Shown here: positions 58,015-64,000 of the stretch, in pieces
Layout of the letters: every line of letters begins with the position of its first letter
Position numbering within the stretch: the stretch's first letter is position 1
Assembly (NCBI GenBank): GCA_016719925.1
Contig: JADJYC010000004.1
Span: forward strand, 256,368-320,367
Source of the DNA: Crocinitomicaceae bacterium
GTDB lineage: Bacteria; Bacteroidota; Bacteroidia; Flavobacteriales_D; Crocinitomicaceae
Direction of reading: 5' to 3'
DNA: 64,000 bases
Translations under genes and position numbers: made by a program
The notes under the pieces: model-generated
Database searches by the model: none
Told to the model about the DNA's origin: nothing
The model's input: the letters and a program-made list of their open reading frames with translations, nothing else

Positions 58015-59295
58015 ATGCCTACCAATTTTGTTGAAGAACTCCGCTGGAGAGGAATGCTGCAGGATATCATGCCTGGTACTGAAGAAATGCTTTCCAAAGA
58101 AGTTGTTACCGGATATGTCGGATTTGATTTAATAGCTGATTCTCTTCACTGTGGTAGTTTGGTTCCTATTATGCTGCTGGTACACCTTCAACATGCAGGT
58201 CACAAACCAATTGCTTTGGTCGGCGGAGCAACAGGTATGGTTGGAGATCCATCCGGAAAAAGTGATGAACGGAATTTACTGGATGAAACGACACTTGCAA
58301 AAAATATTGCGGGAGTTAGAAACCAATTGGAAAAATTCCTTGATTTTAATTCGAAAGAAAATCCTGCAACCCTCGTAAACAACTACGACTGGATGAAGAA
58401 CTTTTCATTCCTTCATTTTATTCGCGATGTTGGAAAACATATCACGGTGAATTATATGGCCGCAAAAGATTCGGTGAAGAAAAGAATGGAAACCGGAATA
58501 TCATTCACTGAATTTTCTTACCAGCTTTTACAGGGATATGACTATCTGCATTTCTACAAAGAAACTGGTTGCAAATTGCAAATGGGCGGCAGTGATCAGT
58601 GGGGAAATATTACAACCGGAACAGAATTAATCAGAAGAATTTCAGGAGGTGAAGCATTTGCTTTTACTTGTCCGTTAATGACAAAAGCTGACGGAACAAA
58701 ATTTGGAAAAACAGAAAGCGGAACGGTTTGGCTTGATCCCGAAAAAACATCTCCATACGCTTTTTATCAGTTCTGGTTAAACGCAACAGATGCAGATGCT
58801 CCAAAATATTTGAGAACATTTACGTTACTGTCAAAAACAGAAATCGAAGCAATTGAAGCTGAACACAATGCAGCACCTCATTTACGTGTATTGCAAAGAC
58901 GTCTTGCAGAAGAAGTGACTCGCATGGTTCACGGACAAGAAGCATTTGATACTGCATTGGCTGCTACAAATATTCTCTTTGGAAAATCAACTTCAGATGA
59001 TCTGAAAAAACTTTCTGAAAAACAATTCCTGGAAATTTTTGAAGGTGTACCGCAAGCTAAAATTTCGAGATCAGAAATTGAAAACGGATTAGGAATTGTT
59101 GATGCACTTGGAGCAAAAACAAATTTCCTTGCTTCAAACAGTGAAGCGCGCCGAGAATTGAAAGGAAATGCCATAACAGTCAATAAAGAAAAAGTTGGTG
59201 AGGAATTTGTTATAAGTAAAGAATGTCTGATCAGTGACAAATTTGTATTGATTGGAAAAGGCAAGAAAAATAATTACCTGCTGATTGCGGAATAA
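58015..59295 (+). CDS. tyrS: Tyrosyl-tRNA synthetase
   Basis: 426 residues from the ATG at 58015 (MPTNFVEELRWRGML); an earlier in-frame start would read through the repeat array. Class I synthetase: VGFDLIADSLHCGSLVPI (HIGH variant), QLLQGYDYLHFYKETGCKLQMGGSDQWGN, KFGKTESGTVWLD (KMSKS variant), and a C-terminal S4 domain (LKGNAITVNKEKVGEE). Charges tRNA-Tyr. Intact. Confidence 0.95.
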   Translation: MPTNFVEELRWRGMLQDIMPGTEEMLSKEVVTGYVGFDLIADSLHCGSLVPIMLLVHLQHAGHKPIALVGGATGMVGDPSGKSDERNLLDETTLAKNIAGVRNQLEKFLDFNSKENPATLVNNYDWMKNFSFLHFIRDVGKHITVNYMAAKDSVKKRMETGISFTEFSYQLLQGYDYLHFYKETGCKLQMGGSDQWGNITTGTELIRRISGGEAFAFTCPLMTKADGTKFGKTESGTVWLDPEKTSPYAFYQFWLNATDADAPKYLRTFTLLSKTEIEAIEAEHNAAPHLRVLQRRLAEEVTRMVHGQEAFDTALAATNILFGKSTSDDLKKLSEKQFLEIFEGVPQAKISRSEIENGLGIVDALGAKTNFLASNSEARRELKGNAITVNKEKVGEEFVISKECLISDKFVLIGKGKKNNYLLIAE

Positions 59296-59314
59296 AACTT
59301 TGGAAAGTTAAAAA

Positions 59315-59525
59315 CCTAAAATACCTAAAGGTCTAAAAAATCGAAAAAGTTGAATTAGGGTTAAAAAAAAACCTAAAATACCTAAAGGTCTAAAAATTCG
59401 AAAAAGTTGAATTAGGGTAAAAAAACTAGAATACCTAAAGGTCTAAAAATTCGAAAAAGTTGAATTAGGGTAAAAACCTAGAATACCTATAGGTCTAAAA
59501 ATTCGAAATGTTGAATTAGGGGTAA
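59315..59525. repeat. Four tandem ~54-bp repeats (CCTAAAGGTCTAAAA family)
   Basis: Copies begin near 59315, 59372, 59426 and 59477, each reading CCTAAAATA-CCTAAAGG-TCTAAAAATTCGAAA-AAGTTGAATTAGGGT with small changes. Between the tyrS stop and the S23 gene (303 bp) nothing else is seen. Confidence 0.85.
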
Positions 59526-59598
59526 AGAAAAAAACGAACGTTTTGTTTTAAAATGTTCGAAAATCAGATGGTTTAAGCGAAATTTCAAAATATAAAAA

Positions 59599-60003
59599 AT
59601 GAAAATGAGAGAAGGAGAATTAATTGCGGAGGAATCAGTTTCAAAATATGTCAACCTGGAAGTTCGTACAAGAGAATTTGCAAAGAGTGTAAGAAAGATT
59701 GTAAAGAAACTAAAAAAAGACATCAGCAATATTGAGGACTGTAAACAGGTTGTCCGATCTTCAGGTTCGATTGGAGCCAATTACATTGAAGCCAATGAAA
59801 ATTTCAGCAAAGCTGATTTTGCATACCGAATCCATATTTGCAGAAAAGAAGCAAAAGAGACATGCTATTGGCTTGAAATCCTGAAAGACAATAACATTCC
59901 GGATTACCAGCCTGATTTTGAAAACCTAATTGAAGAAGGTTTGGCAATTCAACGACTATTTGGAGCAATACATCAAAAAGTCAACCCCATAAAACATACA
60001 TAA
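59599..60003 (+). CDS. S23-type four-helix-bundle protein
   Basis: 134 residues, all helical: RTREFAKSVRKIVKKLKKD, NIEDCKQVVRSSGSIGANYIEANE and FAYRIHICRKEAKETCYWLEIL. This is the family first found inside intervening sequences of 23S rRNA genes and related to the Avd proteins of diversity-generating retroelements. No rRNA and no reverse transcriptase is near. It is framed by the 54-bp repeats on the left and an inverted relative on the right. Function unknown. Confidence 0.85.
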   Translation: MKMREGELIAEESVSKYVNLEVRTREFAKSVRKIVKKLKKDISNIEDCKQVVRSSGSIGANYIEANENFSKADFAYRIHICRKEAKETCYWLEILKDNNIPDYQPDFENLIEEGLAIQRLFGAIHQKVNPIKHT

Positions 60004-60005
60004 CC

Positions 60006-60041
60006 AATTTTTTTAGACCTTTAGACCTCTCGGATTTTTTG
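60006..60041. repeat. Inverted single copy of the CTAAAGGTCTAAA repeat
   Basis: TTTAGACCTTTAGACCTC, followed by a CGGATTTTTTG run, begins 3 bp after the S23 stop. It is the reverse complement of the AGGTCTAAA-type core upstream. It closes the inverted frame around the S23 gene. Confidence 0.6.
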
Positions 60042-60061
60042 ATACTACTAAGTTTATATAT

Positions 60062-60481
60062 ATGAGATTCATGATATTTTTGACAATCGTTGTTCTTTTG
60101 ACTGTCTCTTGCAAAGAACTTAATATTACAAAAGTTGAATACCGCTCAACAACCATGATGGGAAAAACGACCGTAGAAATTACAGCTGATTCAGTAGTTG
60201 TTTCTTTCAACGGAAGAGGCGAGCCAACCCGCTCATCCAGATCCACAGAATCATCTGAATGGATGTCACTTGCCAAAGCTATGGAAGGTGTTGATCTGAA
60301 TAAAATTGCAACGCTGGAAGCTCCAACAAATAAAAGAGCCACAGATGCTGCTCCCTACGGAACAATTTTCATTTCTACAAAAGATTCAACGTATACCTCA
60401 GCCAGCTTCGACGGAAAAAATCCGCATGAAATGCTGATGCCATTGATGAATGAAATTGTAAAAATCTGGGAGAAAAAATAA
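60062..60481 (+). CDS. Small lipoprotein of unknown function
   Basis: 139 residues, signal MRFMIFLTIVVLLTVSCKE with lipobox TVSC. The mature part (TKVEYRSTTMMGKTTVEITADSVVVSFNGRG) is beta-rich and resembles short Bacteroidota lipoproteins without assigned function. Convergent with the next gene; the two stops are 1 bp apart. Confidence 0.65.
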   Translation: MRFMIFLTIVVLLTVSCKELNITKVEYRSTTMMGKTTVEITADSVVVSFNGRGEPTRSSRSTESSEWMSLAKAMEGVDLNKIATLEAPTNKRATDAAPYGTIFISTKDSTYTSASFDGKNPHEMLMPLMNEIVKIWEKK

Positions 60482-60482
60482 A

Positions 60483-60719
60483 TTATTCCGCTCTCCAGAC
60501 AATCACTTTATCCTGCACTTCAAATTTATATCCGAGGTCTTTCATTGTTGTAACTAATTGAGCAGGTTTCACTTTTGGTGCAGTGATTTTCATCCAGAAA
60601 TTTTTCTGCATGGCATCAAATTCAACTTTTGCTCCCTTGAAATAAAGCGGAATAATATTTGAAAGCGTTATTGCAGCTTTCAGTTTTTTTATGTTTGTTT
60701 TAAACAGTGTTGTTTTCAT
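60483..60719 (-). CDS. Small protein of unknown function
   Basis: 78 residues: MKTTLFKTNIKKLKAAITL at the start and a beta-alpha-beta pattern (KNFWMKITAPKVKPAQLVTTMKDLGYKFEVQ). It may be a small ferredoxin-like domain, but I recognise no family or metal motif. Convergent with the lipoprotein. Confidence 0.5.
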   Translation of the reverse strand: MKTTLFKTNIKKLKAAITLSNIIPLYFKGAKVEFDAMQKNFWMKITAPKVKPAQLVTTMKDLGYKFEVQDKVIVWRAE

Positions 60720-60922
60720 TTTAGCAGTATTCTTATACCCCTATGACGGATGAAAAATGAAAATATTTTTTGGGATTGTCTTAAGAAAAGTTAAAAGGCA
60801 GGTTTATCAGAATTACAATATCTTTTGAATCGCCGTCACAACTTTAAAAAGGAAAATTTAGATTAACGAAGGTTCTTAATCATTGCATAAAGTATTTTGG
60901 ACAAGTCTGTCGCCTTAATAGA
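60720..60922. other. Intergenic DNA upstream of the hip operator region
   Basis: Between the 78-residue gene and the first operator I see no gene, repeat or promoter with conviction. Together with the operator region that follows it makes about 300 bp without a gene. Confidence 0.5.
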
Positions 60923-61018
60923 TAACCCTATCGGGTATAATCAATCCATAATCTTAATAAATATACCCGAAAGGGTACATATTTAAAACATTTCACTATA
61001 TTTGTACCCGAAAGGGTA
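60923..61018 (+). promoter_or_regulatory. Three evenly spaced palindromic operators of the hip operon
   Basis: Palindromes ACCC-TATC-GGGT (60925-60936), TACCC-GAAA-GGGTA (60964-60977) and TACCC-GAAA-GGGTA (61005-61018) have centres at 60930.5, 60970.5 and 61011.5, that is 40 and 41 bp apart, near four helical turns. The last begins directly after the -7 box and ends 4 bp before hipB. The likely ligand is the HTH protein HipB, with autorepression. Confidence 0.8.
60997..61004 (+). promoter_or_regulatory. Promoter -7 box of hipB
   Basis: TATATTTG is an exact TAnnTTTG match, immediately before operator 3, so bound repressor would cover the transcription start. The transcript would have a very short leader. 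Confidence 0.6.
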
Positions 61019-61022
61019 TCCT

Positions 61023-61229
61023 ATGCAAATAAATAAACTCATAAAAGAAAAACGAAAACTTGCTAACCTTACACAACCAGAACTAGCTTTAAAAGCAGGT
61101 GTCGGCCTGCGCTTTATTCGTGAATTAGAACAAGGAAAAGAATCACTTAGATTAGACAAGGTCAATCAAGTGTTGCAACTTTTTGGATATCAAGTAGGTG
61201 CAATTCCAATAGAACGAACGACAAAATAG
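61023..61229 (+). CDS. hipB: HipB-like XRE-family antitoxin/repressor
   Basis: 68 residues from the ATG at 61023; a TTG start at 61002 would lie inside the operator. Xre-type helix-turn-helix: IKEKRKLANLTQPELALKAGVGLRFIRELEQGKES, then a short dimer segment (LDKVNQVLQLFGYQVG). Located one base before hipS. Expected to bind the palindromes upstream and the toxin complex. Confidence 0.85.
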   Translation: MQINKLIKEKRKLANLTQPELALKAGVGLRFIRELEQGKESLRLDKVNQVLQLFGYQVGAIPIERTTK

Positions 61230-61230
61230 G

Positions 61231-61559
61231 ATGAGAAAAGCGGAAGTAATAATGCACGATCAATTAGCGGGTTGGTTAACGCAAGATGAGCATGGATATC
61301 ATTTTGTTTACGATCAGAATTATTTGTCATCAGAAAATCCAGAAGTGATTAGCTTGACATTACCACTATCAGAAAAGGGCTACAGCAGCAAAACACTATT
61401 TTCCTTTTTGATGGTTTAATTCCGGAAGGTTGGTTGTTAGACATAGCAGAAAAAAATTGGAAATTAAATTCGCGAGATCGCATGGGATTGTTATTGGCCT
61501 GTTGTAAAGATTGTATTGGTGCCGTTAGTATTCACCCTTTAATTGACGAGGAGCAATGA
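61231..61559 (+). CDS. hipS: HipS-like protein (HipA N-terminal subdomain), frameshifted
   Basis: About 109 residues equal to the N-subdomain 1 of HipA: QLAGWLTQDEHGYHFVYDQNYL, SLTLPLSEKGYSSKTLF, then FFDGLIPEGWLLDIAEKNWKL and CCKDCIGAVSIHPLIDEEQ. One T is missing from the T5 at 61405-61409; adding it joins the two parts. The stop overlaps the hipT start (ATGA, 61556-61559). In E. coli O127 HipBST this subdomain is a separate antitoxin, and the order here is the same. Confidence 0.8.
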
Positions 61560-62494
61560 AAAGATGTCTGTACTGTTACGCGCCATTGTCAAAAACCGAA
61601 AATGATTTTCATGCTTCGTGCTGCAAAAAAATATTTGGTCAAACAGAAATTCCGGACTTGCCTTACGCCGAATCACATATGAAAAAATTGGCGACTCAAA
61701 TTGTAAAAAGTCAAATTTCTGTGACTGGTGTTCAACCAAAATTGTCGTTGGATTTGTCACGCTCAATTAAAAATGAACCTAAAAGATTTACGCTCGTTGG
61801 ATTATGGGGTGGATATATTTTAAAACCGGCCACACCAAATTATCCGCAATTACCCGAAGTGGAAGATTTGACTATGCACTTGGCGTCACTCGCCAAAATA
61901 AAAGTGGTGCCGCATACATTGATTCGTTTGCAATCGGGAAATCTATGTTACCTCACAAAACGAATTGATCGAAATAAAAAAGAAAAGCTTCACATGGAAG
62001 ATATGTGTCAACTTACAGAGCGACTGACAGAAGATAAATACAGAGGATCCTACGAGCAAATCGCGAAGACCATTTCAAAATTTTCCACAAATCCCGGATT
62101 GGATGTAGTGAATTTTTTTGAACAAGTTTTGTTTTCGTTCCTCACCGGAAATGCAGACATGCACCTAAAAAACTTTTCACTTATTCGTGATCCCAAGTCG
62201 GGTATCATTCTCTCACCAGCCTATGACTTAGTTGCAACCAGTTTAGTACATCCGGCTGATGATGAAGACCTGGCATTAACGCTGAATGGCAAAAAGAAAA
62301 AGCTCAAACGTTCTGACTTCATCGCAGCTTTTAACGCATCAAAAATAGACGCAAAACAGCAGGACAATATTTTTTCAAAAATGGAAAAATCAAAAAAAGC
62401 CTGGATGGATTTTATTGAGATTAGTTTTTTGAGTAAGGATTTTAAGAAGGGATATAAGGAGTTGATCAATGAACGATTTAGACGGATTTTATGA
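61556..62494 (+). CDS. hipT: HipT-like serine/threonine kinase toxin
   Basis: 312 residues, the HipA kinase core without the N-subdomain. It starts with a Cys-rich knuckle (CLYCYAPL, HASCCKKIFG). Then come the Gly-rich loop SVTGVQPKLSL (Ser55, Thr57, Gly58), FTLVGLWGGYILKP, the LTKRIDR strand, the catalytic loop GNADMHLKNFS (Asp, Asn) and the metal Asp in SPAYDLVAT. HipA phosphorylates GltX and HipT of E. coli phosphorylates TrpS; the target here is unknown. ATGA-coupled to hipS. No frame damage in the kinase. Confidence 0.85.
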   Translation: MKRCLYCYAPLSKTENDFHASCCKKIFGQTEIPDLPYAESHMKKLATQIVKSQISVTGVQPKLSLDLSRSIKNEPKRFTLVGLWGGYILKPATPNYPQLPEVEDLTMHLASLAKIKVVPHTLIRLQSGNLCYLTKRIDRNKKEKLHMEDMCQLTERLTEDKYRGSYEQIAKTISKFSTNPGLDVVNFFEQVLFSFLTGNADMHLKNFSLIRDPKSGIILSPAYDLVATSLVHPADDEDLALTLNGKKKKLKRSDFIAAFNASKIDAKQQDNIFSKMEKSKKAWMDFIEISFLSKDFKKGYKELINERFRRIL

Positions 62495-62578
62495 ATCTAA
62501 GCGTACATCAAAACGAAATGAACTATCAAAACTTGAAGAGCAACATAGGGCTGTATTAATTGGAATATAACCACTGAT

Positions 62579-62671
62579 GAAAAGTCCAAATTAGTTTGAC
62601 GACATACAAGTTTTGAATTAACGATGAAACACTCTCTAAGGAAAAGTTCACTTTAGTTTGACGACGTACAA
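62579..62671. repeat. 31-bp imperfect direct repeat, two copies
   Basis: Copies at 62579-62609 and 62641-62671, 62 bp apart, both of form GAAAAGTxCAxxTTAG followed by TTTGACGACxTACAA, differ at four positions. The second copy runs into the recombinase remnant. Possible recombination sites or a small duplication. Confidence 0.6.
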
Positions 62672-62854
62672 CAGAAATTGATTGGTTTAATTTTTCCTGA
62701 AAAACTCATTTTTGAGAATAATCAGTTTCGAACCAAAAAGCACAGAGAAGCCATCAAGCTCATTCTTCAGGACGTCAAAGGATTACAGCGAAAAAAAACG
62801 GATTGGCTTTCAAAAAAGAAGACCAATCCGTTCTGTACCCGAGACGGGACTTGA
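62657..62854 (+). pseudogene. Serine-recombinase C-terminal remnant
   Basis: An open stretch coding FDDVQQKLIGLIFPEKLIF, then ENNQFRTKKHREAIKLILQ, matches the C-terminal end of large serine recombinases of Bacteroidota (typically LIGSIFPEKL..EN..YRT). There is no catalytic domain upstream, only stops. It runs to a TGA inside the tRNA fragment. Confidence 0.65.
62790..62832 (-). terminator. Intrinsic terminator of the tRNA-Leu
   Basis: Minus strand: AACGGATTGG/CCAATCCGTT, 10-bp perfect stem with 16-nt loop, followed by T8, three bases after the tRNA 3' end. It marks the chromosomal side of the insertion site. Confidence 0.85.
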
Positions 62855-62887
62855 ACCCGTACAGCCGTGAAGCCACAGGATTTTAAG
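62836..62887 (-). tRNA. 3' fragment of tRNA-Leu(UAA), attachment-site remnant
   Basis: The minus strand reads CTTAAAATCC (anticodon-loop 3' part with TAA), a long variable arm (TGTGGCTTCACGGCTGT), the T arm ACGGGTTCAAGTCCCGT and the acceptor end CTCGGGTA. The 5' half (acceptor, D arm) is not found to the right of 62887. A 52-nt tRNA tail with its native terminator beside an integrase is the mark of an integrated element's end (att core). Confidence 0.85.
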
Positions 62888-63044
62888 TTATGCAAAACGT
62901 GTTTTAAACGGTTTCTAATGGATTCTATTAATTTTATATTAATCAAATTATTACAAAAATGTATAATTTTTAGGAAAAAACTGAAAACAGTAATTTGAGC
63001 TTTAATGTGTTTAATCTAAATTTTGTATTTTTGGTCCAAACAAT
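62888..63044. other. AT-rich spacer between att fragment and integrase
   Basis: No gene seen. A TATTTTTG at 63026-63033 matches the -7 consensus TAnnTTTG and lies 12 bp before the integrase ATG, so it is a plausible remnant promoter. Confidence 0.45.
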
Positions 63045-64000
63045 ATGGCTACCATAAAAGTTGCTATAAGATTAACAAAAAAGCAGATGGTACCTTTCCG
63101 ATTGTTATTAGGGTAACACATAATCGAAAAGGTTAATCGAACAGCTTGTTGGGCTATTTAGGTAAACACTAAGATTGGGATGAAGAAATTGTCGGTAGTA
63201 AAAAAATCTCCACCCCAATTCTGTTAGATTAAATTTTTTATTCAAAAAAAGTAGCGGAATTAGCAGCTGTTTTTAGATGCGAAATAACAGTGTTCAGCAA
63301 AAAACAAATCAAGCATAAAATTAAACACCACAATAAATCTTCTTTATGCACTTGCTGAAGAACATCTCTGATTTGCTGAAATTGAAAAAGTACAATCAGC
63401 ACAGTAGCGAAAAACCAAAACTCAATCATTTCAAAAATTTTCTTGACAACGAGGATATCAGCTTTCAAGATATTACAGCAGCTTCTTCAAAAAATTTATG
63501 ATCTGTTGGAAGCGGAAAAAAATTGTCGCTGAATTCTGTGATGAATTGCTTAATTGTTATTCGAACAATTTTTAATCAAGCGATCAGTCTTGGATTGGTG
63601 GAATCTAAAATATTATCCTTTTGGTCAAGGCAAAATTCAAATCAAAACTATTGAAACTAGAAAAATTGGCTTGAATGAGATTGAAGCAAGCAACTTGAAG
63701 AAGCTGAACTAACATTTCCTGGACATACTAACGCACGAATATTTGGATGACTTCTTTTTATTTGGCCGGGTTCGGATTTCTGATATCATTCGCTTAAAAT
63801 GGACAGACATTAATGATGGAAGATTGACATATAGGATGGGAAAAATCAAAAAATAGTTTCATTGAAGTTACCCGAAAAGGCCAAACTAATTATTGAATCA
63901 GTATAAAAAGCAAATACAGATTCAGTTTATGTTTTTCCATACTTAAAAGATGAAGATGGCTTTGACCCAAAAATAATTAATTCAAAAACCAGATCATCAA
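63045..64000 (+). pseudogene. Decayed tyrosine recombinase (integrase), runs off the window
   Basis: Starts ATG GCT ACC ATA AAA (MATIKVAIRL), typical of Bacteroidota integrases. Pieces in all three frames match in order: ADGTFPIVIRVTHNRKG, KVAELAAVF, an ISFQDITAAF-like core-binding part, LVESKYYPFGQG and the catalytic domain around nt 63760-63860 (RVRISDIIRLKWTDIND, LTYRMGK, IVSLKLPEKAKLIIE). Many stops and shifts, far more than elsewhere in the window, so it is probably a real pseudogene, though part of the damage may be read error. It reads away from the tRNA-Leu fragment. Confidence 0.8.

Noticed and set aside
59599..60003. Diversity-generating retroelement Avd
   Set aside because: The four-helix protein resembles Avd, but no reverse transcriptase, template or variable repeat is near.
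62469..62570. 33-codon frame overlapping the hipT end (MNDLDGFYESKR start)
   Set aside because: Short, no ribosome-binding signal or family match, and it overlaps hipT in another frame; kept only as a note.
63238..63468. 76-codon hydrophobic frame on the minus strand
   Set aside because: It is antisense to the decayed integrase, whose plus-strand pieces match a known family.

Overview
The window is chromosomal DNA of a member of the Bacteroidota, most likely of the Flavobacteriales grade; the family cannot be settled from sequence alone. The evidence is AT-rich DNA, several promoters with the Bacteroidota -7 box TAnnTTTG, two proteins with type IX secretion (T9SS) C-terminal sorting domains, DUF4837 and Wzi/RemB-type proteins, the cytochrome oxidase cluster layout, and a lack of strong Shine-Dalgarno sites. 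About 26 indels or nonsense changes interrupt about 18 otherwise recognisable genes, including icd, gatA, waaA, ugd, gmd and fcl. Most fall in short homopolymers and are repaired by one base, so they look like consensus errors. Such genes are annotated as whole genes with the break noted.

Layout. 0-16 kb: housekeeping and envelope genes (GT9 glycosyltransferase, acyl-CoA thioesterase, gpmI, T9SS kelch protein, tsaB, OmpA protein, truncated haemoglobin, icd, RDD protein, lipoproteins, LysM transglycosylase, gatA, tatA). 16-18.8 kb: a RelE/ParE-type toxin-antitoxin pair and waaA. 18.9-26.6 kb: a sugar-nucleotide operon for UDP-GlcA, UDP-xylose, a UDP-2,3-diacetamido uronate and dTDP-4-keto-6-deoxyglucose. 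26.7-36.1 kb: secreted or surface proteins (CAP-like, LRR, SpoIIE phosphatase, a 1,359-residue PKD/SprB adhesin). 37.8-43.9 kb: cytochrome oxidase biogenesis and small subunits (ctaB, two subunit III proteins, subunit IV, two SCO proteins, DUF420) with a terC gene among them. 44-53.4 kb: a leftward run of Wzi-WecA-Wzi, fcl, gmd, cysQ, deoC, tonB, vanZ, gcvH. 53.5-60.5 kb: prfB, panD, a flippase-like protein, rfaE2, mazG, tyrS and an S23 four-helix-bundle gene, between conspicuous simple-sequence repeat arrays.

The right end (60.7-64 kb) is accessory. It holds a three-gene hipB-hipS-hipT (HipBST-like) toxin-antitoxin operon behind three evenly spaced palindromic operators, a serine-recombinase remnant with a 31-bp direct repeat, the 3' part of a tRNA-Leu(UAA) with its own terminator, and a decayed tyrosine integrase reading away from that fragment. 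This is the usual layout of one end of an element integrated in a tRNA gene.

The functional theme is cell-envelope polysaccharide: Kdo and heptose functions (waaA, rfaE2, GT9), four sugar-nucleotide routes, a WecA-type initiating transferase and two Wzi-type outer-membrane proteins, but no dedicated polymerisation or export genes. Three structural oddities recur. One is a family of 42-46 bp palindromes with core CAGGTCGCGACCTG. Another is a set of seven-base-period repeat tracts, one 36 units long and one inside waaA. The third is the S23 gene framed by repeats.
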